Source: Holothuria scabra
Lineage: Eukaryota > Echinodermata > Holothuroidea > Aspidochirotida > Holothuriidae
Assembly: GCA_037179385.1 (NCBI GenBank)
Contig: CM074187.1
Coordinates: 12,649,450-12,713,449, forward strand
DNA: 64,000 nt
Reading direction: 5' to 3'
This document shows positions 46,626 to 57,248 of this stretch, piece after piece. The position numbers and the translations under genes are program-made. The notes beneath the pieces were generated by a model that was not told where the DNA came from, searched no databases, and saw nothing but the letters and a program-made list of their open reading frames with translations. Position 1 is the stretch's first letter, and each line of letters starts with the position of its first letter.

Positions 46626-48028
46626 CAGTGGCGTAGCCAGGATGAAATTTTTAGGGGGCCTGGTACCTCGTGGAGTCAGGCGCGGTAAGACTATATAAGC
46701 GGAGCGCCATCATCAGTTGAAAGAAAATTTTGGGCTTTACAAACCCTCCAGATGGCCGGAAACGGCACTTCCCATGTGTTTTAAGCTGGATATAATACGA
46801 ACTACGAATCTCAAGTCTGTCACTTTTCAAATAATGAGAATAAAAAAATCAGTCTATGAAAAATGATAATACATACACTTTTTAGGAACCCCAAAACTGG
46901 GCATTTCTGATTTGTAACCTGGGGGATGAGACTAAAGGGAACCGGTGTCTCCCTTTCCCTTGGGAAAAATTGTAAACTTCAGGAGGAAGTAGATCGCAAA
47001 TTCGGCAATATTTGAATGAATTTCAGATTTAATAGGAAACCAAAAGTAGTTGTGTTCCCCTATGAGAAACATTCTTCTATGTTTGGCAAAACTTTGAACT
47101 AATTATAGGCCTACGTTTTGGGATTTTCCTTTTTGGGGAGCATGAAAAATTTCCAAACACTCATTTTTAGTCTTTGTAGAGATTTTAAAGTGACATACAT
47201 ACTGCCAAAGAAACAATGTTTTCCGGTTTTCAGTGGTGTCTAGATGCAAAATGGTGCAGTATTTGTTCAGTCATCGGTGTATTTAGTCAAAGTTAAAATA
47301 CTACGAGTAAATTTCTCAAAATATTTAAACCGCAAAGCAGAAGTATGGATCATGTGGGAAACACATGAAATCCGGACCTTCAAGTTGTGGATATTTTACA
47401 AGTCCACGCGGATGCCAGTGTCAACTGGCTAAAAATCGTTCTACACTTGGTTATTGTCATGCGGGCAGGAGTGAGGCACGACATTGGCCTACCGTGACTT
47501 GTTAAGGATGGAAGGGAAGAATTATTCGAAGGCAGTACCTTAACCTTACGGCATATTTTGTGTACGATAAAGTATAGCTGAGGAATGGTCGTGTAAGAAT
47601 GGTCTCCAGTGTATGATTGCATTGCCTTGTTTTCAGTAAATCAACTAGCTATCCGAAAGGCCTTAACCTTAAAGTCTACATTCGAGTTTGTCGTCGAGAC
47701 GTTCGTTTCATCTTCGAAGTGAAATGCAATAAACGACAGTGCAAATTATTATATACGGTATCTAATTTAGTGAAAGTGGGCTTTTTGAAGTTATTACTTG
47801 ATTTCATACGTGCGCACAAAATGTATTTGACACAGATCCATGCATGTTTTCTCAATTGTTGCACATTTTATTTATTTACTGTTTTTGATGGAAATACTTC
47901 AAAGTTTATTTCTGTTCAAACATTTTATTTTTTCTGAATTACTTTATCAGGACGCAAAAAATCTGGGGGGGGGCTGGAGAAAATCCGGGGGCCTAGGCCC
48001 CCAGCCCCCGCCCGTAGCTACGCCACTG
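46626..48028. mobile_element. 1.4-kb hAT-like element inserted in the RT pseudogene, 8-bp TSD GTTCTTGG
   Basis: The ends CAGTGGCGTAGCCAGG and (from the right) CAGTGGCGTAGCTACGGG are inverted repeats. GTTCTTGG is duplicated exactly (46618-46625 and 48029-48036). Removing the element and one duplication restores the RT reading across the VPQGSVLGPLLF box, which proves the insertion site. It contains a GCGGAGCGCCATCATCAGTT module at about 46700 and no transposase. Confidence 0.92.
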
Positions 48029-48168
48029 GTTCTTGGTCCACTTCTTTTCTTAATTTTCATAAATGATATTGATAGCTCTATCACTTCCAGTATAAGTAAG
48101 TTTGCTGATGATAGGGCCTACTTGAAGCCCCAGTTCTCCCACCCCAAACAGTACCAATTCTCCTAAAC

Positions 48169-48262
48169 TTCTTACTGAAGTCCCTCCCATAATTGTCTGA
48201 AATTCATCCTCATCCAGACACAATCTCAGTTTATTGCTTCAGGGTGAGTATAGAAAAACTCA
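48169..48262. repeat. Repeat family D, copy 1
   Basis: It matches 51335-51440 in reverse orientation, and 56938-57050 more weakly. Shared blocks include CATCCAGACACAATCTCAGT and GGGTGAGTATAGAAAA. It lies in the second interruption of the RT pseudogene, next to a 26-bp palindrome. Confidence 0.6.
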
Positions 48263-48369
48263 ATTTATATTATCAAAACACTCTCGGTACCGTTCATGAC
48301 GTGTAATATAAGTTTTGGTACTCTGCATTGTTTGAATTAGCTGTCAATGAAATGGCTGAGCCAATTGAG

Positions 48370-48395
48370 AATTTTGGTACCCGGGTACCAAAATT
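48370..48395. repeat. Perfect 26-bp palindrome
   Basis: Each arm reads AATTTTGGTACCC on its own strand, meeting at CCGG with no spacer; the KpnI-type GGTACC occurs in both arms. It follows repeat family D. Confidence 0.85.
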
Positions 48396-49139
48396 GTAGT
48401 TTGGGCTGAGAGGTTTGGCCCTTTAAGCTCTCATCGTCATCATCATCGTTGATATGTTGCAGAAGACACATTGGGCATAGAAGCAACGGACAGATTGAGA
48501 GGAAACTAGCAACGTGTCAGACGACACCTGAATGTGTGCAGATTCTGTTCCGCTACTTCACCATCAGACATTGTATCACAATTGATTATAGTAGAGGGGA
48601 AAAAGGAGTGCTTATACTGGGGGGTTCTACCGATAATATGCTTGAAAGATTTGCTATTGTTATTAACGTACCTGATTTTCCATAAACAGAGTCATCAACA
48701 AACAAACTCTATAGCAAGTTTGGGGATAAGGATGATTCCTTATCGCTCCAGGATGATCTGAATAGGCGGTTATTTTCATGGTCTCAGACTTGGCAAATGT
48801 ATTTTAAAGCTGATAAGTGCAAAGTCCTCCACTTGGTTCTAAGAATCCACGCTATCATTATATAGCCTCTCTCGTGTCTTTCCTGCGAAGGTTTGTACCC
48901 TCCCCCGATCCTCTGGAAACACAGTGGCGGTTATCTCCTCTTTTTTACATCCACTGGAATCGAGGCCGGGCAGGTCTGAGTGCAGATAGATGGATATGTG
49001 AGGCCACGCAGATCCCATATGAGGGTTAAAAGTACAGAGCCTGATATCGTAATAGGGTGTTACGTCACGGTATAAAAAATAAGAAAGATAATTGTTGGCC
49101 GAAAAGCCTTGAAAAGGCTATGATTATACTACGAGATAG

Positions 49140-49440
49140 TACCACTGGCATAGGCCTATATGTCATCCTTACCCAAAGCCAAACCCAAACCTAATACATA
49201 ACGAAGCGCAACGCAATCAGAACATAGGCGCAATAAAACTAGTCACAATAAAACTAGTCAATGTTTATCTTGCAGCTACCGGCGTGGCTTTAAGCGGAAT
49301 TAAAATCCATTCGGGCCTACTGTTCCACACCATCATTGTGGCAACAAAGGACGACGATCGGGAGGAGATGCACGTCCTGAATTTTACTTATCAAACACCG
49401 GCCAATATTTTGAAGCATGAAGAACAAATATATTTTGTCT
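49140..49440 (+). other. Coding-like open frame, unassigned (possible exon or fossil)
   Basis: One frame is open for 100 codons from just after a TAG at 49137-49139 to a TAA near 49440. Its last 60 codons look protein-like: GVALSGIKIHSGLLFHTIIV, then ATKDDDREEMHVLNFTYQ and ANILKHEEQIYFV. There is a possible acceptor TATCTTGCAG at about 49266-49275. I do not recognise the family. It could be a terminal exon of an unknown gene, a decayed element, or chance. Confidence 0.25.
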
Positions 49441-50340
49441 AATCACACTTTTGCTGTAATATATACTCAGTCTCTCTACAACATTTTTTCCAAAACTTAC
49501 AAAAATTTTGAAATTTGCATGCTCTACGCGCTTTCAACTTCAATGACAGTCGCATTTTGCCTGAACGGAAATGCCGGAATAGTGCATCAGGTAAGGATTA
49601 AGTTCAAGGGTAATGATCACGCCTATTGCTGCATCTTGAGGGAGTAATTATGATGAAACACGATTGTGAATTGATAAGGTGATATGTAACCTTTTAGAAA
49701 ATTTGGAACAATTTTAATTCAGACACCACATCATATTTTGTAAACACCGTTGTCAAAACGAGAAAGTTTCTCTGCTAAGCTGAGAGAAGCGGGTTAATCT
49801 CGTAACCAGTCTCTCAGTGTCTTGGTTTTGTTCTCAAAAAACAGACAGTCGTCAACCCAAGTATTCCTACATTTTTGGTTGAGAAAAATTACTGAATGGC
49901 CCTTGGTTGACATCAAAGTCAATTGGAGGGTTGCGTACACGATGATTAGTTTTCTCCAAAAAATAAAAACCCAAATTTTTCGATACGCTTCGTGCGTCCA
50001 AACTCTCCCATGCGGCATTGTTTTGGCAAGCCCCTAGATCCCTATTTGGAGCTTGGTATCTCCGTTCCGCATATCCTTTTCACCACCTCGGGTGGGTTTG
50101 CCATCAGTTTTTACTATAACGAATAAGTGTCCTGGAAAGTGTTGATCCTCTTCGTGTGCAGTTAATACATTCATTAAACAATTAACATAATTAGCAGTGA
50201 ACTTTCCAGCGAAACTTAAAGGACCAATCCTCTCACCCCAAAGTACAATTCCTAGGCTCATTCGACCACTGGTCATATGGGTTAATATGATTCGAAAAGT
50301 TCTGATTTCAATTAATTTCCAACGGTGTGCAGCTCCTTGA

Positions 50341-50912
50341 AACAAAAAAGTCCAGAACAAATTTATGTTTTATATTTTGAAGAGGAACATGTTCTGAGCA
50401 TAGCTTACTGGAGAATTTTTACTCATTTTCCATGTTTGGTTTTCGAGATATTAGAATTGAAGTTGACATATTTTCTACAAAGAGTGAACTTGCAACAAGT
50501 AGACGTGATGTCATGTATTTACATTGATGGAAATGTTAGTTGTCTTTCTCTAAAATTTAACACCATATTTATACAGTTTAACTGTAATATGTTGCAACCA
50601 AAAGTGCATCCCGAGCAATGGAAGTTTAAAAACGTAATTTGCTTTAAGGGCAAGATATCATCCCTAATCAATCCAAGATCAAACAGCAGGATCATAAGTA
50701 AATAAAAAACAAAACATTGACCATCAATATGAATACATGACATAGCACCTGCTTGGTTCAAGTTTACCTTTTGTAGAAAATGTGCCAACTTCAGTTGCTA
50801 ATATCTCGAGAACCGAACACGAGAAATGAATGAAAACTTCACCAGAGTGCGTAGAACATGTTCGTCTTCAACATATTAAAGAAAAATTTGGTTCTGGTCT
50901 ATTCTTTTTAAT
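50341..50912. repeat. Repeat family B, copy 3 (self-inverted)
   Basis: The left half (GTTTTCGAGATATTAGAATT, then ACATATTTTCTACAAA) pairs with the right half read in reverse (GTTCTCGAGATATTAGCAAC, then ACATTTTCTACAAAAG). The outer ends also pair (GAAGAGGAACATGTTCT with GAAGACGAACATGTTCT). Similarity to 16033-16612 is clear around the GTCATGTATT region. This copy shows the palindromic design best. Confidence 0.7.
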
Positions 50913-51004
50913 TGAGATTTTACTTCGCGACAAGAAAATGATAAAATGTTACATCGTCCTGTAAAGGAGCCAGTACATTTTATCTGGTAATTTTCTGATC
51001 ATTT

Positions 51005-51200
51005 TGCAATTTGATTTTCTTTTTATTAAAATGAAGATGTTATTGCAAAGGAAAGCTCAAAATAACGACTGCTTAAATTCTACTTACAAGCATGGCAAAT
51101 GCAAATGCCGGCAATCTGAGAGGTTGCGATTTTTCAAATTTTTGTACGCTCCGTACCAACTGATGGTGGCGCTCCGCTTAAATAGTCTTTCGGGCTGTCA
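51005..51200. repeat. GCGGAGCGCCACCAT module, orphan copy
   Basis: It is a close relative of 1090-1270 in the same orientation, sharing AAAATAACGACTGCTTA, GAGGGGTTGCGATTTTTCAA-like and GATGGTGGCGCTCCGCTTA blocks. Element ends were not found. Confidence 0.6.
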
Positions 51201-51334
51201 GTCACCACTCCTCATGGCCCCTTCCCCCAAATATATTTTTGCACGACATCCCCTGATACTATTTGAGACGTCTTGGTCTCAATGTGAGGTTGCCAAAAAA
51301 CAAATTTCCTTATATCCGCCCTTGTACACGTTGA

Positions 51335-51440
51335 GCTTTTCTATACTCAACCTGAAGCGATGAACTGAGATTGTGTCTGGATGAGGATAAATTTCATACA
51401 ATTGTGGGAGGGGCTTAGGTAAAACATTAGGAGAAGTAGT
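51335..51440. repeat. Repeat family D, copy 2
   Basis: Reverse-orientation match to 48169-48262, including ACTGAGATTGTGTCTGGATG and TTGTGGGAGGGGCTT. Similarity may extend to about 51480. Confidence 0.6.
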
Positions 51441-52327
51441 ACTATTTGGAGTGAGAGAATTGGCCCCTTAAGATTGGCTCAAATTTAGTTCCCTTCATGT
51501 GCACCTTCAAGGGGTTTTATAGCCTATGTAACAGCCAGATTGAGTAAGATATGGCTTGGAGTGATGAAACTTGCATTTGAAGCTGACTGCACTGGTACCA
51601 AAAATTTATTGCAAAACTTGAAATTCCTTTTCCCTTCAAGAAAAATTTAGATCAAAGCAAAAATATTATAATTAATATCTGAATTTTCAACCATCAAGAG
51701 CATGGTGTGTTCTGTTCTCACTGTCATTCAAAGTACTGCTCAACTCTCAAAAATAGTTCATATTCCTTGCATGGCATTTGGGAGTTTACCTATAAATCTG
51801 AATAGGGCAAGAAAGAGCAGTCACCCCAACTTGAAGTAGTGTTGTAGAATGTCCTTTTTCATGATTGGTTGTTGAGAGTCATGTGGCAACATTTTCTCTC
51901 CTAAAATGTGAAATTTGCCGGAAGTAATTTCTTGGTTTATATACCTTGTAAAAGCAATATTGAAGTCATCAAAATTATGAAAGATTTTTTTAAGAGAAAT
52001 TAGAAGAAAATAGAAGAAAATTTTGATACTCAGCTGTTGCTTCAAAACAAAATTAGGGGTCTGCTCTTGACCTTTAAAAATTATACTGTGACGAAACACC
52101 TTGTAATAATGGCAGTCTGAGTTTTGGTCCCCTCGCCGTTCTTATAGAGTACCTATCTTTTCATGTGTCTACAGTCACTTGAATCATGAAGAAGTATTAT
52201 TGCGAGCCTTGCTCCTTTCAATTTAGCAGATTTTACGACCCTATATCTCTAAAGAATGACAAATTATCATTAGAAGCCAATTGAAGGGAATTTTCGTGAA
52301 CCCCTCTCGCTTCAAGTTGTGTTTTGC
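51441..52327. other. Gene-free stretch
   Basis: No gene or element was recognised; small open frames on the minus strand here have no family features. Confidence 0.4.
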
Positions 52328-52540
52328 TTTAACCGGGCCTTCCTCTCACGCGGAAGGCCCGGGTTCGCTTCCCAGGTCGAGTCATACCAAAGAATCTAAA
52401 AATGGAACGTACTGTCATAGTGCGTGATGCTCCGCATAAGCAATGGAGTAGGGAAAACAAGCCAGTGAGCCACAACTGGAAAAAGGCCGTGGTCGTCTCC
52501 ACTTGAACCAATAGGTTGGAAACTGGGCCGTAAAACTCTA
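52328..52540 (+). repeat. tRNA-derived SINE, best-preserved copy
   Basis: The head has a B box in GGGTTCGCTTCCCAGGT (about 52368-52378) preceded by CCTCTCACGCGGAAGG, resembling an anticodon arm region. The body follows (GAGTCATACCAAAGAATC, GCATAAGCAATGGAGTAGGG, GTGAGCCACAACTGGAAAAA) and the end ACCAATAGGTTGGAAACTGG, then a CTAACTAACTA-like tail. It aligns with 32195-32437, 63462-63600, 14391-14515 and 23690-23880. Confidence 0.82.
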
Positions 52541-55500
52541 TCTAACTAACTATAACCAAATTCGTTCAGTTATCTGGTTCGTTCAGTTGTAAATACTATC
52601 CCCGGGGTTGTCGAAAATTAGCTATCATTAATGGTGTTACAGGTGTTCTTTGGTGCTCTCCATGTGAGATCCCAGTTCCATTCCCCCTTTTATTAGTTTC
52701 CAGTTACGGGCTTTTGTTCTCCCAGATTCCGTCCAATATAGGACCCAGAATGTCGCTCTCGTAGTCAACGAATACAAAAGATAAACTGGAACTTAATCAG
52801 GTTGCAGTCGTTATGTTTTCCTGGCAGGAGTTATTTAGTTAACTTTTGCAACTTCTGATTAATTTTCGAGATCGATTTTTTGGAAGTAATTTTGGTGGTA
52901 AATACAATGAGCAAATCCTTCCGACACCCAAAGTTGAGTTTTTGCACGTGATATTTCTACTTTCCACGATGTTCAGAGAAGAATATGAGCTCGTTCAGGT
53001 CTCTTTTAATAAGTGCGTGGGATATTTTTGTAGAAAATGTGAGGCTCATTTTGGCTATTTATAGTGTTAATTAGAGCAAACTAGTGATCTGAACAGACAC
53101 TTCAAACCTATACTTTTGACAAACCTTTTCAATGCACACCTACAAATACAAATGTGCCATTGGATAAAACGTTAAAGTTTCAATTTAGAGGCTGAATGAA
53201 AGTTAGGAGTTCGTGATGATAGCATTTATTTTATTGGAATTATATTTAAATTTTTGGGTAGAGTGTCTTTCCCAGTGTACCGACGGTAAATAGAGAGGTC
53301 GAAGTCATCTCAGTAAAATGTACCGTCGCTTAAAGTCAGTCATGGAACGCAGTAAAGAAAATATATTTCTTCATTTATTTTTTTCCTGGATATAGTCATA
53401 TAACATAAGTGATGGCGCTACTTTGGAAGCATTCCCCAAGATCAGCATATCCGAGATCGAAACCGCGACCAGACGCGAGAGAGTGTCGATACCGACTGTA
53501 TCAAAAACAGAAATTTGAGCCTGACAGAGACCGATTGTTGGCTTACTAATTGCATGGGAAAATGAAGGAAACTGGCCCAATTCCTGATGTCTGGACTATG
53601 TTGCCTTGTGCTCTTCAAATGATCTTAAGCATGAAAAGGGCATCATGAGGTGATATCAATATGTATTTGGTAAATTTGCATTTGGTCTATCTCGAAGCAA
53701 GATCGGAGAAGTTACGTCTAGGTTCCGAAACAAAAACCTCGTTCACAGAAAGTGCAGACAGAAACCTAGATCAGGAATTACCAGTCTGGAGTCCGAGCTG
53801 GTATGCTGAAACACTTATCCTAAGTTTGCAGCCCTCGGACTAAATGTTTAAAAATCGGGGCATACTTCCGCGCCTCTGCAATGGGCGGAAAAGCGAATGT
53901 AGCAGGCCCCGCATCAGCTTCCGTAGGCTATCCGTAGGCAGTTTCGAGCTCCGCGTGAAACAGAAAAGATGGGTGACAGACGCGCCCTCCGTCTGGGTTC
54001 AAAAGGACCCAAACAACGGCAAAGGGTCAATTTAGTAGGCTCTGGATCTTTGATGTGTGATATTTTCTGGTGCACTCGGAGCAGAGGCTACAAAATCTAA
54101 GCATAAATAACACACACTTTCTAATGCGCCGAATCGTCGCCCATGAATTCCTCCGTAAGTTGTCCAATTTGGAGTTGTTCCGTGCAACTTCCTCGGAGGG
54201 TGGGGGGGGGGGGGGTGCAACGATGGATTTCCCAGACGACATGGGGTAGTGGTCTACTGTGGAACCTATGACAGAGTTGTTCATTTTAAAAGTGCTTGAA
54301 ATGGTGCTATTTTGCAAGCATTTTGAAGCATATTTAAGCACGCATGACGGCCAACAGGGTGTTCTCTCCTGTTGCTTGGTCAGACTCGGCCAACTTATCT
54401 TACCTTTATGTGACACCTGAGAATTTCAATTTTGATTTTTTTTATCCAAGTATACATATATAAAATATTTATGAAAAGGATTAATACAATACGGTCCGTT
54501 AGATCGTTTTGGGATATACGACACATCAAAACAAATGTTATACAGTGTTACCAAGGAAGACTACAAACAAAAGATTAAACACATCCAATGCCAGTGACCC
54601 GGCCAATGTATGTACAAAACTTGAAATTCAAACCTTAAAAACTAAAAGAAACTAAATTTTTACGACAAATCATCTAAATTTTAGAATTGATTAAAGAGGG
54701 TTGCTCAGCAGACGAAAGCCTTGAATAAAGCTATTAAAATGAATAAATTTCGTAGAGTTTATTTGATTGTACATTAACTGATTAAGACTTTCGAAATAAT
54801 ATACGTTCTTTTAGAGTCATTTTTAGCAGGGACACTCACAGTAAGTTTGAATCTAAGTATATAATTTTGGCAGAATACTCTAAAATCTTACAAGTGTATC
54901 CTTGTCATTTGGTAAAATAAAACGATACCAAACTGGTACCGCATGAGTTATGTTGGAGCATGACAGGTTTGAAGACATCTTCTTTAGCCTTCTTACTAGA
55001 GAAAGTTACAACACATGCTGATCCAGACATGGTATAAGATATTTAAGTTTGATATACGGTAGTAAAATTTGGTTAAAATACTGGAAGTGTGATTAGGACA
55101 GTCTTTTACCAATATATACTCATAAATATGTGATTTTAAGTACATTTCACCTCTGATCCTTCTATTTTGAAACAATGATATTCAGACAAAAAGTAAATTT
55201 TCATGCTAAATGCTCTTGTTGTTGAAACACATTGCCTTTGATTTCTTCGGGATTCTTCGCATTACACGCTGAAGCAATATTTTAACAGTGTCATGATAAT
55301 TAATTATACTCTGGTTTCAGTATTTCTTGATGTGTTACAAGACAATGACATTATTATAATTGATGCGAATTAACTTGACTTAGCTTCATTTGTATAGATA
55401 GTAAAGATTATAGTAGATAGAAGACTTCCCTAAAGATAGACTTAGCCAAGACTCTCTGGAGTGATTCCTTCGGGAGCCCAGTGACAATTACCACTCAAAA

Positions 55501-55925
55501 TCCCTTACTACAGTACACTATCTCTTTTTTGATACACCCTCTATCGGCATAATAATTATATCTTTCTCAAAACGACACATGTAGAGAGCGTATGAAAAAA
55601 AGAAGTAACTGTTCTTAGGTCCGGGTTTTGCTTGTGTAGTTGACAGCTCCACAGGGAACATTCACGAGAGGCTTGGCCAAGTCTACCCTTGTTACACCAA
55701 CCTTAATCTCAGAAGCTTCCAAAAACCCATTATAAGGTAATAACCAGCCTTTCCAATCACTGTAAAAATTGTTGTAACCATTGTAGTGGCCATGGTTCAT
55801 CCATTGAAAAGTTTTTAGATCTGTTGATAACTGATGTCGTCATATTGTGTTAAATGCACTAGAAATAAAAAGTCAACAAATAGAATCTTTGGTAAATGCT
55901 TGTTTCCTTATTATTCAAATTTGAA
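52541..55925. other. Gene-free stretch
   Basis: No exon or element is supported. A GC-richer patch at about 53690-54020 and a G(13) run near 54202-54214 stand out from the AT-rich background. A minus-strand open frame at 54027-54416 has a poly-Pro run produced by that G tract. Confidence 0.4.
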
Positions 55926-55937
55926 TTTTGTGAAACT

Positions 55938-56300
55938 TTGGCGTGTGCAGGATTCCGAAGGTGGGGGCACAGCCTGTGATTCCCCGGACTGGAACGAATT
56001 TTGACGATTTTTTTTCCTTCTTTTTTTACTTTTGCTTTTCTGCACTTCAGTTTTTGGCGACGACACTTGTGCTATCCGAATTTTCAAGGACCCCTTTTTA
56101 TTGCTTTGACAACCATTTTGGCCCCTACGGTTCCTGGTGTGTGCGTAATGTTTGAATGCTTTGTGTTTTCTTCAAACTTTTCCTCTTTCTCCAACCCGTA
56201 AATCCCCCGACTGAGCGATTTTCTCCCGACTGACCTCGGAGGTCGGGGGGGGGGGGGAGTGCGCCCCGACCTGGCTCCCCTTTAAACACGCTACTTTTGT
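55938..56300. mobile_element. Possible degraded hAT-like MITE
   Basis: The left edge TTTGGCGTGTGCAGGATTCC resembles GGCGTGCGCAGGATT ends; the right part has a G(12) run followed by GTGCGCCCCGACCTGGCTCC. Clear right terminus and TSD were not found. Confidence 0.3.
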
Positions 56301-57248
56301 GAAGTAGTAGAAGAACAATAAATGCTCCTTCCTATATAAGGAAACGGCCTGTCGTATCCAACTTTTTCTACATAATCCATTAATTTAGGGGGTGAATTTT
56401 GTAAACTGTTAAAAGCAATACTGGCCCCAAATCATTCACACATGAAGACGTCTTTACTTTAGGAAAAGGAGTTGAGAGAGCTTTCTTCTACAAACTAGGT
56501 ATATCAATATACTTTCTTGAAAATAAAAATACACCAGAAGCTAATTTAGTGCGAATGATATTTCAAGACCCACCAAGATAATCTGGGAGAACCACAGGCT
56601 ACGTCATTTTTTTACTTTTTGAAATTATTGTTCTCCTTATATTTCATTGACAGTAAAGAAAGGTAAATGATAAGCATCAGCAAGTGGAGAAATAGAAGTG
56701 GTCCTTATATTCTCCTTATATGGCCATTTCCGGTTGGCGATTGTGTTAAAGGCAGGCATTCGTCACCCTAAAATACAGTTTCAGTATACATATATCAAAA
56801 CTCTCAATTGGTACAGCTCTTTGATTGGCATCACATTCAAACAATGCATCACAGCTAAATTGCACAGCATGGGCACTGAGAGTGTCTTGATTACACATTA
56901 TGGACTTGTATGGCCACTGGGACAAACCACGAAGCAATAAACAAGGATTGTGTCTAGAAAAAGATGAGTTTTAGAAAAATGTGGGAGGAGCTCGAAGTAA
57001 GTAGGTTGGGAGAACTCGAACTGTTTGGGATGATGAAAATATGCCTTCAAGTGTAATCGACTAGTCGCTGTGCGGCATCCGAGAAATTAAACAGCACTAC
57101 ACTGTTAAAAATTTCTCTGTAAATTTACATAATTTTTATGGCAAATTTTTTTCCAACCAAATAATGTTTGTTTTACAGCCAGACTGTAATCATGAAAAAA
57201 CATTAAGTGTTTGTTTTTTCTTTACAGTTTTTGCATGTAAATTAGTTT

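Larger units (their letters stand above)
45956..48870 (+). pseudogene. Jockey/CR1-like reverse transcriptase pseudogene, interrupted twice
   Basis: RT motifs appear in order but in shifting frames: VFSEELVLQKVQEF then KAPGPDGIHPVIL (45965-46060), YRPVSL-like PVSLTS (46195), DVLVIYLDFQKVFDT (46395-46440), SGVPQGSVLGP at the hAT insertion site (46596-46625 continuing at 48037), LLFLIFINDIDS and KFADD (48037-48110). After a second interruption (about 48130-48690) come SLQDDLNRRLFSWSQTW and a KADKCKVLHL-type end (48700-48860). KFADD is the catalytic box. Multiple frameshifts, the 1.4-kb insertion and missing ends make it dead. Confidence 0.8.

Noticed and set aside
50325..50788. 126- and 89-residue frames on opposite strands
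   Set aside because: Both are readings of the two inverted halves of repeat family B.
52328..52400. tRNA genes at SINE heads (also 23810-23880 and 33978-34049)
   Set aside because: A and B boxes are present but acceptor stems do not close and the sequence runs into the shared SINE body.
53690..54020. CpG-rich promoter of a hidden gene
   Set aside because: GC is only moderately raised and no downstream exon could be supported.
54027..54416. Minus-strand 129-residue frame with poly-proline
   Set aside because: The PPPPPP run comes from a G(13) tract, the rest has no family features, and no splice partners were found.
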